The notes under the pieces were generated by a model, which did no database searches, was not told where the DNA came from, and worked only from the letters and a program-made list of their open reading frames with translations. Shown here piece after piece: positions 44,540 to 55,475 of a DNA stretch of 64,000 nt (within the stretch, counting starts at the first letter, position 1; each line of letters begins with the position of its first letter). The position numbers and the translations under genes are program-made. Source of the stretch: Lotus japonicus (taxonomy: Eukaryota > Streptophyta > Magnoliopsida > Fabales > Fabaceae); the NCBI RefSeq assembly GCF_012489685.1, contig NC_080042.1, forward strand, positions 11,980,150 through 12,044,149, written 5' to 3'.

Positions 44540-44766
44540 GGTGAATAACGGGAATGGTTCACCTGTGCATATCATGGTGAATAACGGGAATGGTTCACCA
44601 CTGCATTAATGATGAATAACGGGAATGGTTCATCATACGGTGAATAAAGGGAATGGTTCACCAAGGATGAATAACGGGAATGGTTCATCCAGGATGAATA
44701 ACGGGAATGGTTCATCCATAGTGAAGAACGGGAATGCTTCACTTGTGGCGAACGGGAACGCGTCAC
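44540..44766 (+). repeat. Eight-unit covarying hairpin repeat, 5' LTR
   Basis: Units at 44540, 44576, 44611, 44639, 44665, 44692, 44721 and 44745. Each has a conserved loop AACGGGAA between arms that pair: GGTGAA/TTCACC (units 1, 2, 4), GATGAA/TTCATC (3), GGATGAA/TTCATCC (5, 6), GTGAAG/CTTCAC (7), GTGGCG/CGTCAC (8, one G-T pair). Arm changes on one side are matched on the other, as for a selected or template-copied stem-loop. Confidence 0.85.
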
Positions 44767-45631
44767 AAATCCGGATCATGATTGCATTTCACGCATACAT
44801 TCATTCTGACTGGAATTGTGTGCTGTTTGATTTATTGAAGCATTGTTAGAGCCATAACATGCTAGGATTATCTATATGTATATATAACAAGATATATATT
44901 TATACCACTTGTCACATGTTGAGTGTATATCTACTTATTTCCGTGAGTTGACCCTAGCGCCTTGGCTTTGGTTTCATGTTTGTGTTTGGGCGGTCGGCCT
45001 ACTGCCAGATGTCGACGGTGGATTGGGTTTCGACGGTCTCTCCCTCGGGGGGGATCAGGTTTGAGTTGGAGGACCGTACTGATGAGCGTGGACGTCTGAC
45101 GAAAGGAGTTTTACGACGCATGGAGCTGAGCTTCAACTTGCCGACTTCAGTTCGCTGTGGACTCGGTACTGGAAGGGTAGGTTTAGGCAGGCATCATATT
45201 TTGTGTAGAGCTCTGATTCGTTTTACTTTGGGACAGGGTAGGTTCCCGACGCATGACTTTTCGTGTGGTTCTCTTATTGAGGGATCACAGTGAGTTAGTC
45301 GGACTGTAGGGGTTTTGCTTAGGCCATTTTGAGGCCGACTTTCTCCTAATGGATTGTAATTATAACTTTCTCACTCACACTTCGGGATCTGTATATATTT
45401 GCCTACGGGCACACTACTTTGGAGTCACTGCGAGTGCGCGTGACGTGGGAGTGCGGCTGAGGCTGTACATGTGTATATATTTGTATATTGGTTAGTTAGT
45501 GTTGGGTTTTGTCTTTATTTCTTTATCGCTTTAATTTAAAGGAATCAAACGAAAAAAAAATTACTTGTTTTCCGCGTAGAGTTTATTTTTGAGTTACTAA
45601 AGTGACACCTGGAAATCGGGGTGTTACATTG

Positions 45632-45643
45632 TGGTATCAAAGC
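45632..45643 (+). promoter_or_regulatory. Tekay primer-binding site
   Basis: TGGTATCAAAGC, three bases after the LTR end; one mismatch from the initiator-methionine-tRNA site TGGTATCAGAGC. Confidence 0.85.
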
Positions 45644-45837
45644 TTAGTCGAGTCTTTTGGGAGTCTTTGGGGAATAGGTCTTCTGTGCTAGGTTGTGTGA
45701 CTCTGCAAAGAGTGAAAATTGATTGTCCGCAGAGCGATTTTCGCTCTAATTGTTTGCGTTACTACTTAACCATATTGAATGGTTTGTCTAGTGCTACCTT
45801 ATGGTTAGTACTAATTGGACGGTTGATGAGACATAGG

Positions 45838-46704
45838 ATGGTGGACCTTAACCGGATGGCGGAGGCAATAGCTACATTGATCGAGGCAATGATGAACCAG
45901 GCTGCGGAAGACGCTTATATGCGCGCTGAAGAGGCTGCACGTGAGCATCACCAACGACTGATGGCGACGGAAATGAATCAACAAAGAAGAATGAACCGAA
46001 CAGGAGCTGGGGGACCAATGAGGTCAGGTTCCCAAGGCTACAACAGAAGGGAGAGCTACCATCAGTGGGGACCATATCAGTGTTCCGAGGGAAGAAATCT
46101 TATCTCAAGAGTGTACAAACCAACAACTGCTGATACTGGAGAGAAGCCAGTTGGTGACAAGGGTGTGATATGTTTTCGTTGCGGAAAGTTTGGGCATTTT
46201 GCTAACAAGTGCTCAGTGATTGGACGGAGATGCTTCAAGTGTGACCGAGAGGGGCATCTAGCTGTGAACTACAAGACACTCCAGGGGGAAACGTCTGACG
46301 GTAAGATGAAAGGGAATGATGCTACCGGAGGGACAGGAAACAAGACTTCGGGAAAAACAGTGACGTGTTACAGGTGCAGGAAATTGGGGCACTACAATAA
46401 CAAGTGTCCAGACGGGGGATCTCTATGCTTCAACTGTGGGGAAAGCGGGCACTACGCCAGTAGGTGCAAGATCAAGGCAAGTCTATGCTTCAATTGCAAC
46501 CAACCGGGACATTTCTCCAGAGATTGCAAGGCACCCAAGGGCGAATCATCAGGGGATGTTGGGAAAGGAAAACAACTTGCTGCAGAGGGAGAGGTTTACA
46601 CCAAGGAGGGTGCAAGAGCTGAGGAGTTGAACGAGGAAGAACGTGGGAGCGATGATAATATTTTAACTGTTCTCTTATTCTCGAAACGAGTGCGACGCGC
46701 CTAA
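45838..46704 (+). pseudogene. Tekay gag lacking the capsid domain, with five zinc knuckles
   Basis: The most likely start is the ATG at 45838 (MVDLNRMAEAIATLIEAM), although the frame is open from 45631. The N-terminal helical segment (to about MNRTGAGGPMRSG) is followed directly by the zinc-knuckle region; the usual ~150-residue retrotransposon gag/capsid domain is absent, so an internal in-frame deletion has occurred. Knuckles: CFRCGKFGHFANKC, CFKCDREGHLAVNY (last Cys lost), CYRCRKLGHYNNKC, CFNCGESGHYASRC, CFNCNQPGHFSRDC. It ends with an acidic tail. It could bind nucleic acid but not build particles alone. A protease does not follow. Confidence 0.8.
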
Positions 46705-46929
46705 CTTGTATTTACTACTTAGACTATGATCTTATGATTATTATCCCTAGTAGGACCTTATTCGAGGTTGCTCGTGATTTAACTATAGAAGTTACACGAG
46801 GTCTAGAATAGCACGCTGAGCTAGGGAGTTGTTTTACCGATGCGTCGATAAGGAAGCTAGGATCTCAGGGAGATTCCTTATGGGTACGATACGTAGGATT
46901 TTAGGGCGTTTAGTTTTGAAGCGGAGCCG

Positions 46930-47796
46930 TTAAAGGATCTTTCGGCAAAAGGGATTCATTCGACCAAGTGTTTCACCATGGGGAGCGCCAGTGCTTTTAG
47001 TCAAGAAGAAAGACGGAAGTCAAGATTATGTGTGGATTATCAACAACTAAACAAGGCGACGATCAAGAACGGATACCCGTTGCCAAGGATAGATGATTTG
47101 ATGGATCAATTACGAGGGGCTGCCGTATTTTCCAAGATAGACTTGAAGTCAGGCTATCATCAGATCAGAGTGAAGACTGAGGATATACCAAAGACTGCAT
47201 TCAGAACACGTTAAGGACACTACGAGTACCTAGTGATGCCGTTTGGAGTGACGAATGTACCTGCTGTTTTCATGGATTATATGAACCGCATCTTTCATGA
47301 GTTCTTAGATCGGTTTGTGGTGGTGTTTATTGATGACATATTGATCTACTCGAAGGACGCGAAGGAACACGAAGGACATTTGCGCCAAGTTTTACAAGTG
47401 TTGAGAGAGAAAAAGCTGTATGCGAACCCTTCCAAGTGTGAATTCTGGCTGGAGGAAGTTAATTTCTTAGGCCATGTTATCTCCATGGAAGGCATAGCTG
47501 TGGATCCGGCGAAAGTAGAGACTGTTTTGGCTTGGGAGCAACCGAAGACAGTGACAGAAATCAGAAGTTTTGTGGGTTTAGCTGGATATTATAGACGCTT
47601 CATTGAGGGATTTGCCAAGATTGTTGGACCTTTGACTCAACTGACGAGGAAGGATCAACCTTTTGCATGGACTGAGGCGTGTGAATCAAGTTTTCAGACA
47701 CTGAAGGAACGTTTGACGACATCACCTGTGCTTATTTTGCCACAACCGGAGGAACCTTATGAAGTTTATTGTGATGCTTCGTATCAAGGCTTGTGA
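46930..47796 (+). pseudogene. Tekay reverse transcriptase, broken, RNase H mostly missing
   Basis: RT reading resumes around 46945 ([12 protein letters not shown] context; the conserved SPWGAP motif is at 46973-46990 in another frame), shifts frame near 47020, then gives [31 protein letters not shown], a TAA stop at 47212 inside the TR-GHYEY motif, [12 protein letters not shown], the catalytic [12 protein letters not shown], and [10 protein letters not shown]. It ends at YCDASYQGL, the first strand of RNase H, where the sequence becomes unrelated. One frameshift, one nonsense codon and the truncation make it inactive. Confidence 0.88.
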
Positions 47797-48987
47797 TGTA
47801 ATATCAGGATATTTGTGACTACTGGAGGATAGGAACTCATTGTCTGTTCCAGTGGGTTTTTCTAAATTTCCACCTTCGATGTATTGGGCCTGATCAACCT
47901 AATATTGAGGGGGTGACATTCAGAATCACAGCTGGTCATGGACTTTGATAGAAGGATGTGTAAGATGAATTTGAATTGATCGAGGATTAGTCGGATTTGA
48001 GAGGAAAGTTCGTGTTAAGTAATTGATTTTCTTTGGGAAGGAGTTGTAGCTTTAAGAAATGAATATTCATTTAAGAAGTGTTGGGGAGTTAAAGGATATT
48101 GGTGGTCCAAACTTAGTGAAGGTTTAGAGTTTAAGCCAATCGATTTGATCACAAACGCGTGAGACATGAAGTCTTGTCAAGTTCTGATCGAGAGGCTAAG
48201 TGTCGGAGTGATTGGAGGATGATTAAGTTACAGGAAGGAAAATGTTAGTATTAAGATGAATACCTGAGGTTGTTATACTTGAACAAGTTTCGTGGAGTTT
48301 AAGAGTCAATGAAACTTTGTTATGGATTTTGATGATGCATATTACGGATAACAAGTGAATTTTACTAAAGTTGAATGAGAATCCTAGGGCTAAGGTTGAC
48401 CTAGTGAGCTGAGATTCATGTACGAATAAGGGAATTAGTGGTGTTGGCAGGTTACGATAGTAGTTAAATCTCAGAAGGTTGAAGGATCGGATGATAAAAT
48501 GACTAGTTAAGACCCTTGAGGTATAGTTATGATTTGATCTTTTAGAGGATAAGTCTCGATTCATGCGAAGTAGTAGGGATTTCAGTAAGTGTAAATTGGT
48601 TGGAGTGAGGAAAGTTTTGAGGACGAAGACGATAATAATGGATTGTTAGATATTAAGATGAAGATTAGCTTATAAGTTGTTGATAAGTTAATGTTAAAGG
48701 GAATGAGTCTTGTGATGCACAAGGTATTAAGACTCAAGTCGAGTTTTAATTTGAATGGTGACTAAGTAGAAGATTGATTTCATGGTGCGAGTGATGATAG
48801 TTACGAAGTTGGATGTGACATTAATGGACTATTAGATTCCAACACAATATTTCGTCTAGGAGTTATCGAACGGACAAGTGGAGTTTTGGACTGTAGATGA
48901 AGATCACGAGGACAAGTTGAGTATTTACTTTGGAATGACAGAGAGGCACCGAGTTTAAGAAGAATTTCGGACGACCGAAGGTAAAGA
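47797..48987 (+). other. Tekay scrambled internal region
   Basis: No recognisable domain. The position is where RNase H and most of integrase should be. Purine-rich text with many short out-of-frame pieces suggests a multiply deleted pol region. Confidence 0.45.
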
Positions 48988-49266
48988 AGCAAGTGGTTAA
49001 GATTGTGCGACTGCACGGAGTGCCAACTAGTATCATTTCAAGCAGAGATCCGACGCAAGTGATCGAGCCAGACGACATGAAGTTGAATGATGGGTTGTCT
49101 TTTGAGACGCCGACAGTTAGCAGTGGGGATAGAAGAGTGAAACAGTTAAGGGGAAAACAGCTTGCTTAAGTAAGGGTTATGAGGAACAATGACACGGGCA
49201 ATACTACATGGGAATTGGAAGACAAGATCAAGGAACTGTACCCCGGACTTTTTGCAGAACTCTGAG
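48988..49266 (+). pseudogene. Tekay integrase and chromodomain-proximal remnant
   Basis: In one frame: VKIVRLHGVPTSIISSRDP (integrase core around the second catalytic Asp) is joined directly to VIEPDDMKLNDGLSF and DRRVKQLRGK, then a TAA stop, then WELEDKIKELYPGLF just before a TGA. The second and third parts normally lie several hundred residues after the first, so a large in-frame deletion removed the rest of the core and the C-terminal domain. The ending is typical of plant chromoviruses. Confidence 0.8.
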
Positions 49267-49282
49267 TTTCGAGGACGAAACT

Positions 49283-49302
49283 TTCTTTTTGGAGGGGAGT
49301 AT
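49283..49302 (+). promoter_or_regulatory. Tekay polypurine tract
   Basis: TTGGAGGGGAGTAT ends at the 3' LTR terminus TGTAAGACC at 49303; the usual position of the plus-strand primer. Confidence 0.8.
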
Positions 49303-51446
49303 TGTAAGACCTGGATTTACAGAGCAAGTTAATTTCCGACTCACGCGTAGAATCAGTGTAAGCGTGACAGGAGTTTGCTATTTGAGAAAGATTAATGAAG
49401 AAGAAAGTTCAGGAATTGCTTGAGGAATGTTGCGTAGTCGCTGTAGGAATTAGTGCGAGTCGTCTGCACACCTGCCTTATGGCGAGCGTGTCCAGAATAG
49501 GCTATTTCGCTTTTAGAGCAACGTTTTAAGTGAGATTTCGAATCCTTGGAAAATTTAAAGGTTCTCTTTATTTTTCCTTCGACCAGCGTTTTATTTCGGA
49601 ACTCTAGACTGTACGCACGATAGTATTCACTTTTCGGAAGTCCGACAACGCTAATTTCTTTGCTTCGAAACCCTAGATTCGAGCGATGGATGTAGACTTT
49701 TTCTATTCGGGACTTCTAACGAAGTTTCCGTCTGCGTTGCCAAATTTGTTTCGACATTTCCAATCTTTCTTCAGAAGGAAGTTTTGTCATCTGACCATCA
49801 CAGCAAAAAGTAGTTTTTCGGGACAGATTAACTTACACCGCTTTTGGGATTTTAGATATCGTTTTTCCCAAATGTACGAGATATGTTTTGAGTTCTAGAA
49901 TTCTGACGCCAGAATCTCTCTTAGAATTCATCGGTGAACGTGCTGCAAAAATCGGAATCGCGAAATTTTCATTTTCCCGCGATTTCACCCGCCTATAAAT
50001 AGTCGAAAAAGCAAAATATCTTCTCATTTTCTTCCTTGTTGGCCGCGAGTTAGGGAGAGGAGAGGGAGAGGAGATTTTCGCCGAAACTCGACCGATCTTC
50101 GCGCAGTTCGTTCCTACTTCAAGGTACTGAGGTAACTAACATGATTCTTACCTCTGATTACTGTTTCTACTGCGTTTCAGTAGTCGTTTCTGTGCTCACA
50201 GTTTTGAGCTTTTTGTAAAACTGTCTGTTTTCTCTGATTTCTTGCTTGGATTATCTTCCCTACGTTCCCAAGAGTCTAAAACCTCTGTCAGTAATCGCCG
50301 ATTGTGATCGAGCTGTCCAGGATCTGAAAAACAGTTTCAAAACCCTTTTTGCGCACATTTCAAAACTTTACTGTCGAAAAGTCGTAATCTAACTTCGTGC
50401 CTTTAGGATTTGTTGTCACGGATGTCGTTAGGATCATTGCTGTCAAATTTGTTTTTCGAACTGATAACTTTGAGGTTTTGAACTTTTATTTTGGACCAAA
50501 ACGCCCCTAAACGGCCGTATTTTGATCCGATTGTCCGAAAATTGTTCCGACAGTTTCTTTGCCTTAGTTTTACCCTAAAACTACCTTGTAAACAGATTTG
50601 ATCGAAGAAAAAGAGCCGGAGTTTGGCCGAGAGCTATTCCAAGGGGGGGGAAGTTTTTCGTTTTCGAAAACTTGTCTTTTCGCATCCGATTGTCGTATTC
50701 TGAAGCTTTAATGCTTTGTCTAGCGTTTATGTGTTGTATTGTGATCGAACTAATCGATTTTGTTTGGATTCTGCTTTGTTTTTCTCCGAGGTTCAGTTGA
50801 AGGAACTTTGGGAGTTTCAGAGCATTTGTGTGAAGGAGATTTTGATTACGAGGCTAGAGCAGCTCGATGTTAGGGCAACTTACTAATAGCTATGATTGCA
50901 TGATAGGCGTCGATAAATTCGACTTATGCTTTATCTGATGGTTATGATGATGAGTTGATGTTATGATGTTTTTCCATAACTTGCGATATTGTTGGATTGT
51001 GCGTTTTGACGCGACTTCGGAGTGGAGATTCATTGATCTGGTGATCTTTGATATTTCGGGTTGGATGAACAACCCTAGGCAAGTCCAAACGTGGGGTTTG
51101 AGACTTAGCCATTCATTGGTATTTGTTCGTATTCTTAGACTTTCCCCGAGAAACTTCTTTTGGAGGGTTTTTGGAAACTTAGAATGATTAGACTTTCGAA
51201 AACTAGAGACTTTGGGAGACTTAGACTTTGAGAAGTAAACTCATAACTTGACTAATCCAATTCGAAACGTTTTTACTAAACGAATAATCATAGGAGAACT
51301 AAAGGGGAAAAACAATTGCGAAAGACGGGGAAAAGTCGACTTATGTTGTGGGTTTGGAGAGTTATTGGAATTGGGAAAGCCACTGAGGTGAGCTACGGTG
51401 ATGATTGAAAGTCACCGAGTACCTTACGTACTCTTGTTGTTGGGGG

Positions 51447-51612
51447 TTGTGTTGTATTGACCGACACTAATCCCTTGGGTTCTCTTGTTGTTGGAGCTGT
51501 GTTGTATTGACCGACACTGACTCTGGCTTTGATTTTGGGTTTTGTTATTGGAGTTGTGTTGTATTGACCGACACTAACTCCGAGTTGTGTTGTATTGACC
51601 GACACTAACTCT
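51447..51612 (+). repeat. Four-copy TTGTATTGACCGACACT repeat, 3' LTR
   Basis: Same four copies as in the 5' LTR, with minor substitutions in the spacers. Confidence 0.85.
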
Positions 51613-51697
51613 TGGGTTTGTTTTGAGTTTGGGTTTGAGCTAAACATTTATGTGGTGAGGACAATTCGATGTTTGGCTAACCATATTGCATCAATCG

Positions 51698-51897
51698 GGT
51701 GAATAACGGGAATGGTTCACCTGTGCATATCATGGTGAATAACGGGAATGGTTCACCACTGCATTAATGATGAATAACGGGAATGGTTCATCATACGGTG
51801 AATAACGGGAATGGTTCACCAAGGATGAATAACGGGAATGGTTCATCCATAGTGAAGAACGGGAATGCTTCACTTGTGGCGAACGGGAACGCGTCAC
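51698..51897 (+). repeat. Seven-unit covarying hairpin repeat, 3' LTR
   Basis: Same organisation as 44540-44766 but with one of the two adjacent GGATGAA/TTCATCC units missing. The fourth unit has AACGGGAA, where the 5' LTR copy has AAAGGGAA. Confidence 0.85.
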
Positions 51898-52760
51898 AAA
51901 TCCGGATCATGATTGCATTTCACGCATACATTCATTCTGACTGGAATTGTGTGCTGTTTGATTTATTGAAGCATTGTTAGAGCCATAACATGCTAGGATT
52001 ATCTATATGTATATATAACAACATATATATATTTATACCCTTGTCACATGTTGAGTGTATATCTACTTATTTCCGTGAGTTGACCCTAGCGCCTTGGCTT
52101 TGGTTTCATGTTTGTGTTTGGGCGGTCGGCCTGCTGCCAGATGTCACGGTGGATTGGGTTTCGACGGTCTCTCCCTCGGGGGGGGATCAGGTTTGAGTTG
52201 GAGGACCGTACTGATGAGCGTGGACGTCTGACGAAAGGAGTTTTACGACGCATGGAGCTGAGCTTCAACTTGCCGACTTCAGTTCGCTGTGGACTCGGTA
52301 CTAGAAGGATAGGTTTAGGCAGGCGTCAAATTTTGTGTAGAGCTCTGATTCGTTTTACTTTGGGACAGGGTAGGTTCCCGACACATGACTTTTCGTGTGG
52401 TTCTCTTATTGAGGGATCACAGTGAGTTAGTCGGACTGTAGGGGTTTTTCTTAGGCCATTTTGAGGCCGACTTTCTCCTAATGGATTGTAATTATAACTT
52501 TCTCACTCACACTTCGGGATCTGTATATATTTGCCTACGGGCACACTACTTTGGAGTCACTGTGAGTGCGCGTGACGTGGGAGTGCGGCTGAGGCTGTAC
52601 ATGTGTATATATTTGTATATTGGTTAGTTAGTGTTGGGTTTTGTCTTTATTTCTTTATCGCTTTTATTTAAAGGAATCAAACGAAAAAAAAATTACTTGT
52701 TTTCCGCGTAGAGTTTATTTTTGAGTTACTAAAGTGACACCTGGAAATCGGGGTGTTACA

Positions 52761-52913
52761 CTTCCAGAGAAGAATTTCCCCGGAGAGGGAGCTTGTTCCA
52801 GAAACTCTTGGCTGCCAAGAGATTATTGATTTGATAGCTGCTGGTCTTATGAAGAAAGTGTATGGTCTGGGGAGGAGTTTTGATAAGCTTGTCAAGGAGT
52901 TTATTGTCAACAT
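52761..52913 (+). repeat. Unit 0 SIRE ORF3 fragment, right piece
   Basis: Begins with the second target duplication CTTCC (52761-52765), then continues the frame RRISPERELVPETLGCQEII ... GLMKKVYGLGRSFDKLVKEF, homologous to E1 ORF3 (CQRRVAKERE, GLMKTILKVGRCYEKLVREF). It stops exactly at the LTR terminus TGTAAGACC at 52914. Confidence 0.85.
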
Positions 52914-53570
52914 TGTAAGACCAAGATTTGGTCAGGTGGTACAACTCTATGTTTTGATGATAACAAGTTTATTATAGTGTATGAAAAATTAGGGTACTCT
53001 AACGTTTGTCTTTTATGTGTGTGACAAACAGGTTCTGATTCTGATTCAAAGACATACTTATCAGAAGTTGAAGACCCAAGAGTAACCAATGAAACGCTTT
53101 TGTAATCACTACGTTCTTCGGAACGGTAGCAAACGCTTTAGATGTTCTCAAGATTAAAGCTCTGATGTGGACTCTGAAAGATTCAAGCACTGAAGCTCTG
53201 AAGACCAAATTTCGGAGGAACGGTCCAGAAGCTGAAGACTCTGAAGTTCAAGAGTAAGCTGGCTTCCAAGACCAAAGCACTTCAAGTTCTGAAGACCAGA
53301 AGTTCAGAATGAACGGTCTAGAAGGAGAAGTTCTGAAGGTCAGAGGATCCAAGCTTCCTTCTGACTCTGATCATATTGCTTCACAAGTTCCAACATGAAG
53401 CGTCGCCAAAGATCAAGAGTCAACTAGGCTAAGGCAATGTCATTGTCAATTGTACAAAAGCAGTGTACTACTTTGACCGCCTTACCTACGAGGCTCAGCC
53501 TTAGCTGCCTCTGGAAATTCCAGAATTGCCCTCCAACGGATGGATTCTTTCAAACGGAAACAAACCCTAA
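52914..53570 (+). repeat. Unit 0 SIRE LTR U3 fragment (657 bp)
   Basis: Starts TGTAAGACCAAGATTTGG and shares TACAACTCTATGTTTTGATG with the E2 LTR. It ends AACAAACCCTAA, the point just upstream of the TATA box in complete SIRE LTRs (compare E4), and then joins the spacer. Confidence 0.85.
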
Positions 53571-53717
53571 AGCTTGTGAGATGTGATTTTAGAGCATGAT
53601 TTTTTCTTCTAAAATTCATGGATGGTCCAGAAGTGAAGTTTGAAAGACAAGAAGTTCATAAGAATCATGATGATGAAGAATGATGATGTGAAAAAACAAA
53701 AACAAATTCAAGAAATG
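53571..53717 (+). repeat. Unit 1 spacer
   Basis: Same ~147-bp spacer as at 40360. Confidence 0.7.
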
Positions 53718-55277
53718 TAAACATAATCTTAGTTGGTTGATATTGGGAAGTTCATTATACATTTCATCGTAATAGGATCAAATTAACAATTTCCACACAC
53801 TAACAATCCAAAAAACTAGAGAAATTAAAGTCTTAGTTTGTTAGTTGAGCCATCTCCATGATTTGATCCTCTCACTGGCTCGGGTGTGGCAGGCCCATGA
53901 TCCACATATTTTGATTTCCCCAATTCGTTGGTAAATTTCGAGTGTCACATAAAATCATTAACATTTAAGACCATTACCAGTATAAAATTATTATGCTTAG
54001 AAATAATTAGATTAACTTACCGTCATCTGCGAATCGAGATATTCATGAACTATATCACTCAGATTTTTCTCTTCGTTAAATGAAGAAGTATTGCTGTAGG
54101 ATTCTGACTCTGGTACACTTGCAGCATTGCTCGACTCGCTTTGCACAGAACTTGCCATCACCACACTAAACACTTATTAGAAGGAACCTTACTCAGGAAA
54201 ATAAAGCCTATTGAAACAAGTTGAGATAGAAATATGGTTGGAAGAAGATCTTGTATTTTGTGTGTTTGTATATAACTTGTAATCTTAAGTAAAAAAAAAT
54301 CAGTTTGAAGTTTTGCATGTATTTTGATAAGGTTCTTGTACTTATCACAAAAAATTAATTTAATAGCCTTTAATTTTTACATTGACTTTTGGAGAAATAT
54401 TAAACTTTGTAAGTATTAATAGACATGGCATTTAATAGGGGTTAAATTTTTTTTTTTATTGTAAAATTTTTTTCAATGCCAAAATGGTTATGATTTTGGC
54501 ATAGAATACATTTTGACTATATAAAAGAAAAATAATTGTAACCCCTATTAAATGCCATGTTTATTAATACAGAAATTTTTTAATATTTTGTCAAAAGTCA
54601 ATGTAAAAATTAAAGGATATTAAATTAATGCTCTGTGACAAGTACAAGAATCTTATCAAAATACATGCACCACTTCAAAGTGAATTTATTTTTTTTATAC
54701 TTAAGATTATAAGGTTATAAGAAACACACAAAATACAAGATCTTCTTCCCACCATAATTCTATCACATCTTGTTTCTATAGGCTTTATTTTCCTGAGTAA
54801 GTTTCCTTCGAATAAGTGTTTAGTGTGGTGATGGCAAGTTCTGTGCAAAGCGAGTCGAGCAATGCTGCAAGTGTACCAGAGTCAGAATCCTACAACAATA
54901 CTTCTTCAATTAACGAAGAGAAAAATCTCAGTAATATGGTTCGTGAATCTCTCAATTCGTAGATGACGGTAAGTTATTCTAATTGTTTCTAAGCATAAGA
55001 ATTTTATACTTGTAATGGTCTTAAATACTAATGATTCATTTATCTTTGACACCAGAAATTTACCAACGAATTGGGAAAATCAAAAGATATGGATCATGGG
55101 CCTGCACTACCTGAGCCAGTGAGAGAATCAAATGACTGAGATGGCTCAACTAACAAAGTAAGACTTTAATTTCTCTAGTTTTTTGGATTTTTAGTGTGTG
55201 AAAATTGTTAATTTGATCCTATTACAATGAAATGTATAATGAACTCCCCAATATCAACCAACTAAGATTATACTTTA
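53718..55277. repeat. Unit 1 palindrome (1,560 bp)
   Basis: Centre TGGTTATGA at 54485-54493. The left arm carries the captured exon 1 on the minus strand at 54021-54158 (ATG at 54158, donor GTAAGT at 54020). The right arm copy has the same in-frame TAG as in unit 0. Confidence 0.9.
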
Positions 55278-55475
55278 CTACGCTAAGCTTCAGTTTGAAA
55301 ATGCTGCTAAATGGAAGTATGTCTTCCAGAGAAGAATTTCCCCAGAGAGGGAGCTTGTTCCAGAAACTCTTGGCTGCCAAGAGATTATTGATTTGATTGC
55401 TGCTGGTCTTATGAAGAAAGCGTATGGTCTGGGGAGGTGTTTTGATAAGCTTGTGAAGGAGTTTATTGTCAACAT
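55278..55475 (+). repeat. Unit 1 SIRE ORF3 fragment
   Basis: Uninterrupted counterpart of the split unit 0 fragment, with frame FENAAKWKYVFQRRISPERE through KEFIVNI, joined to the LTR terminus at 55476. It shows the pre-insertion sequence GTCTTCCAGAGAAG of the Tekay target site. Confidence 0.9.

Larger units (their letters stand above)
42125..45628 (+). repeat. Tekay 5' LTR (3,504 bp)
   Basis: Starts TATAAGACCTGG (the 3' LTR has TGTAAGACCTGG, so the terminal G is mutated) and ends CGGGGTGTTACA. It carries a TATA box at 42816-42824, a four-copy TTGTATTGACCGACACT repeat and an eight-unit hairpin repeat. Short open frames inside it are not genes. Confidence 0.95.
42125..52760 (+). mobile_element. 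Tekay/Del-type Ty3/gypsy chromovirus, internally deleted (10,636 bp)
   Basis: 5' LTR 42125-45628, primer-binding site, gag and partial reverse transcriptase, integrase/chromodomain-proximal remnant, polypurine tract, 3' LTR 49303-52760. Very long LTRs (~3.5 kb), zinc-knuckle gag and the C-terminal WELEDKIKELYPGLF context fit the Tekay/Del clade. A perfect 5-bp duplication CTTCC flanks it (42120-42124 and 52761-52765), inside the ORF3 fragment of array unit 0. Only 3.7 kb lies between the LTRs: protease, most of RNase H and most of integrase are gone. Confidence 0.93.
49303..52760 (+). repeat. Tekay 3' LTR (3,458 bp)
   Basis: Homologous end to end with the 5' LTR. It is 46 bp shorter overall. 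One visible difference is the loss of a ~27-bp hairpin unit; another is a small deletion near 50618, in the GAGCTGGAGCTCTTTTTCC region. TATA box at 49994-50002. Confidence 0.95.

Noticed and set aside
44540..44766. CRISPR-like regularly spaced repeats
   Set aside because: Spacers are only 2-13 bases, the units are LTR-borne hairpins and the genome is a plant.
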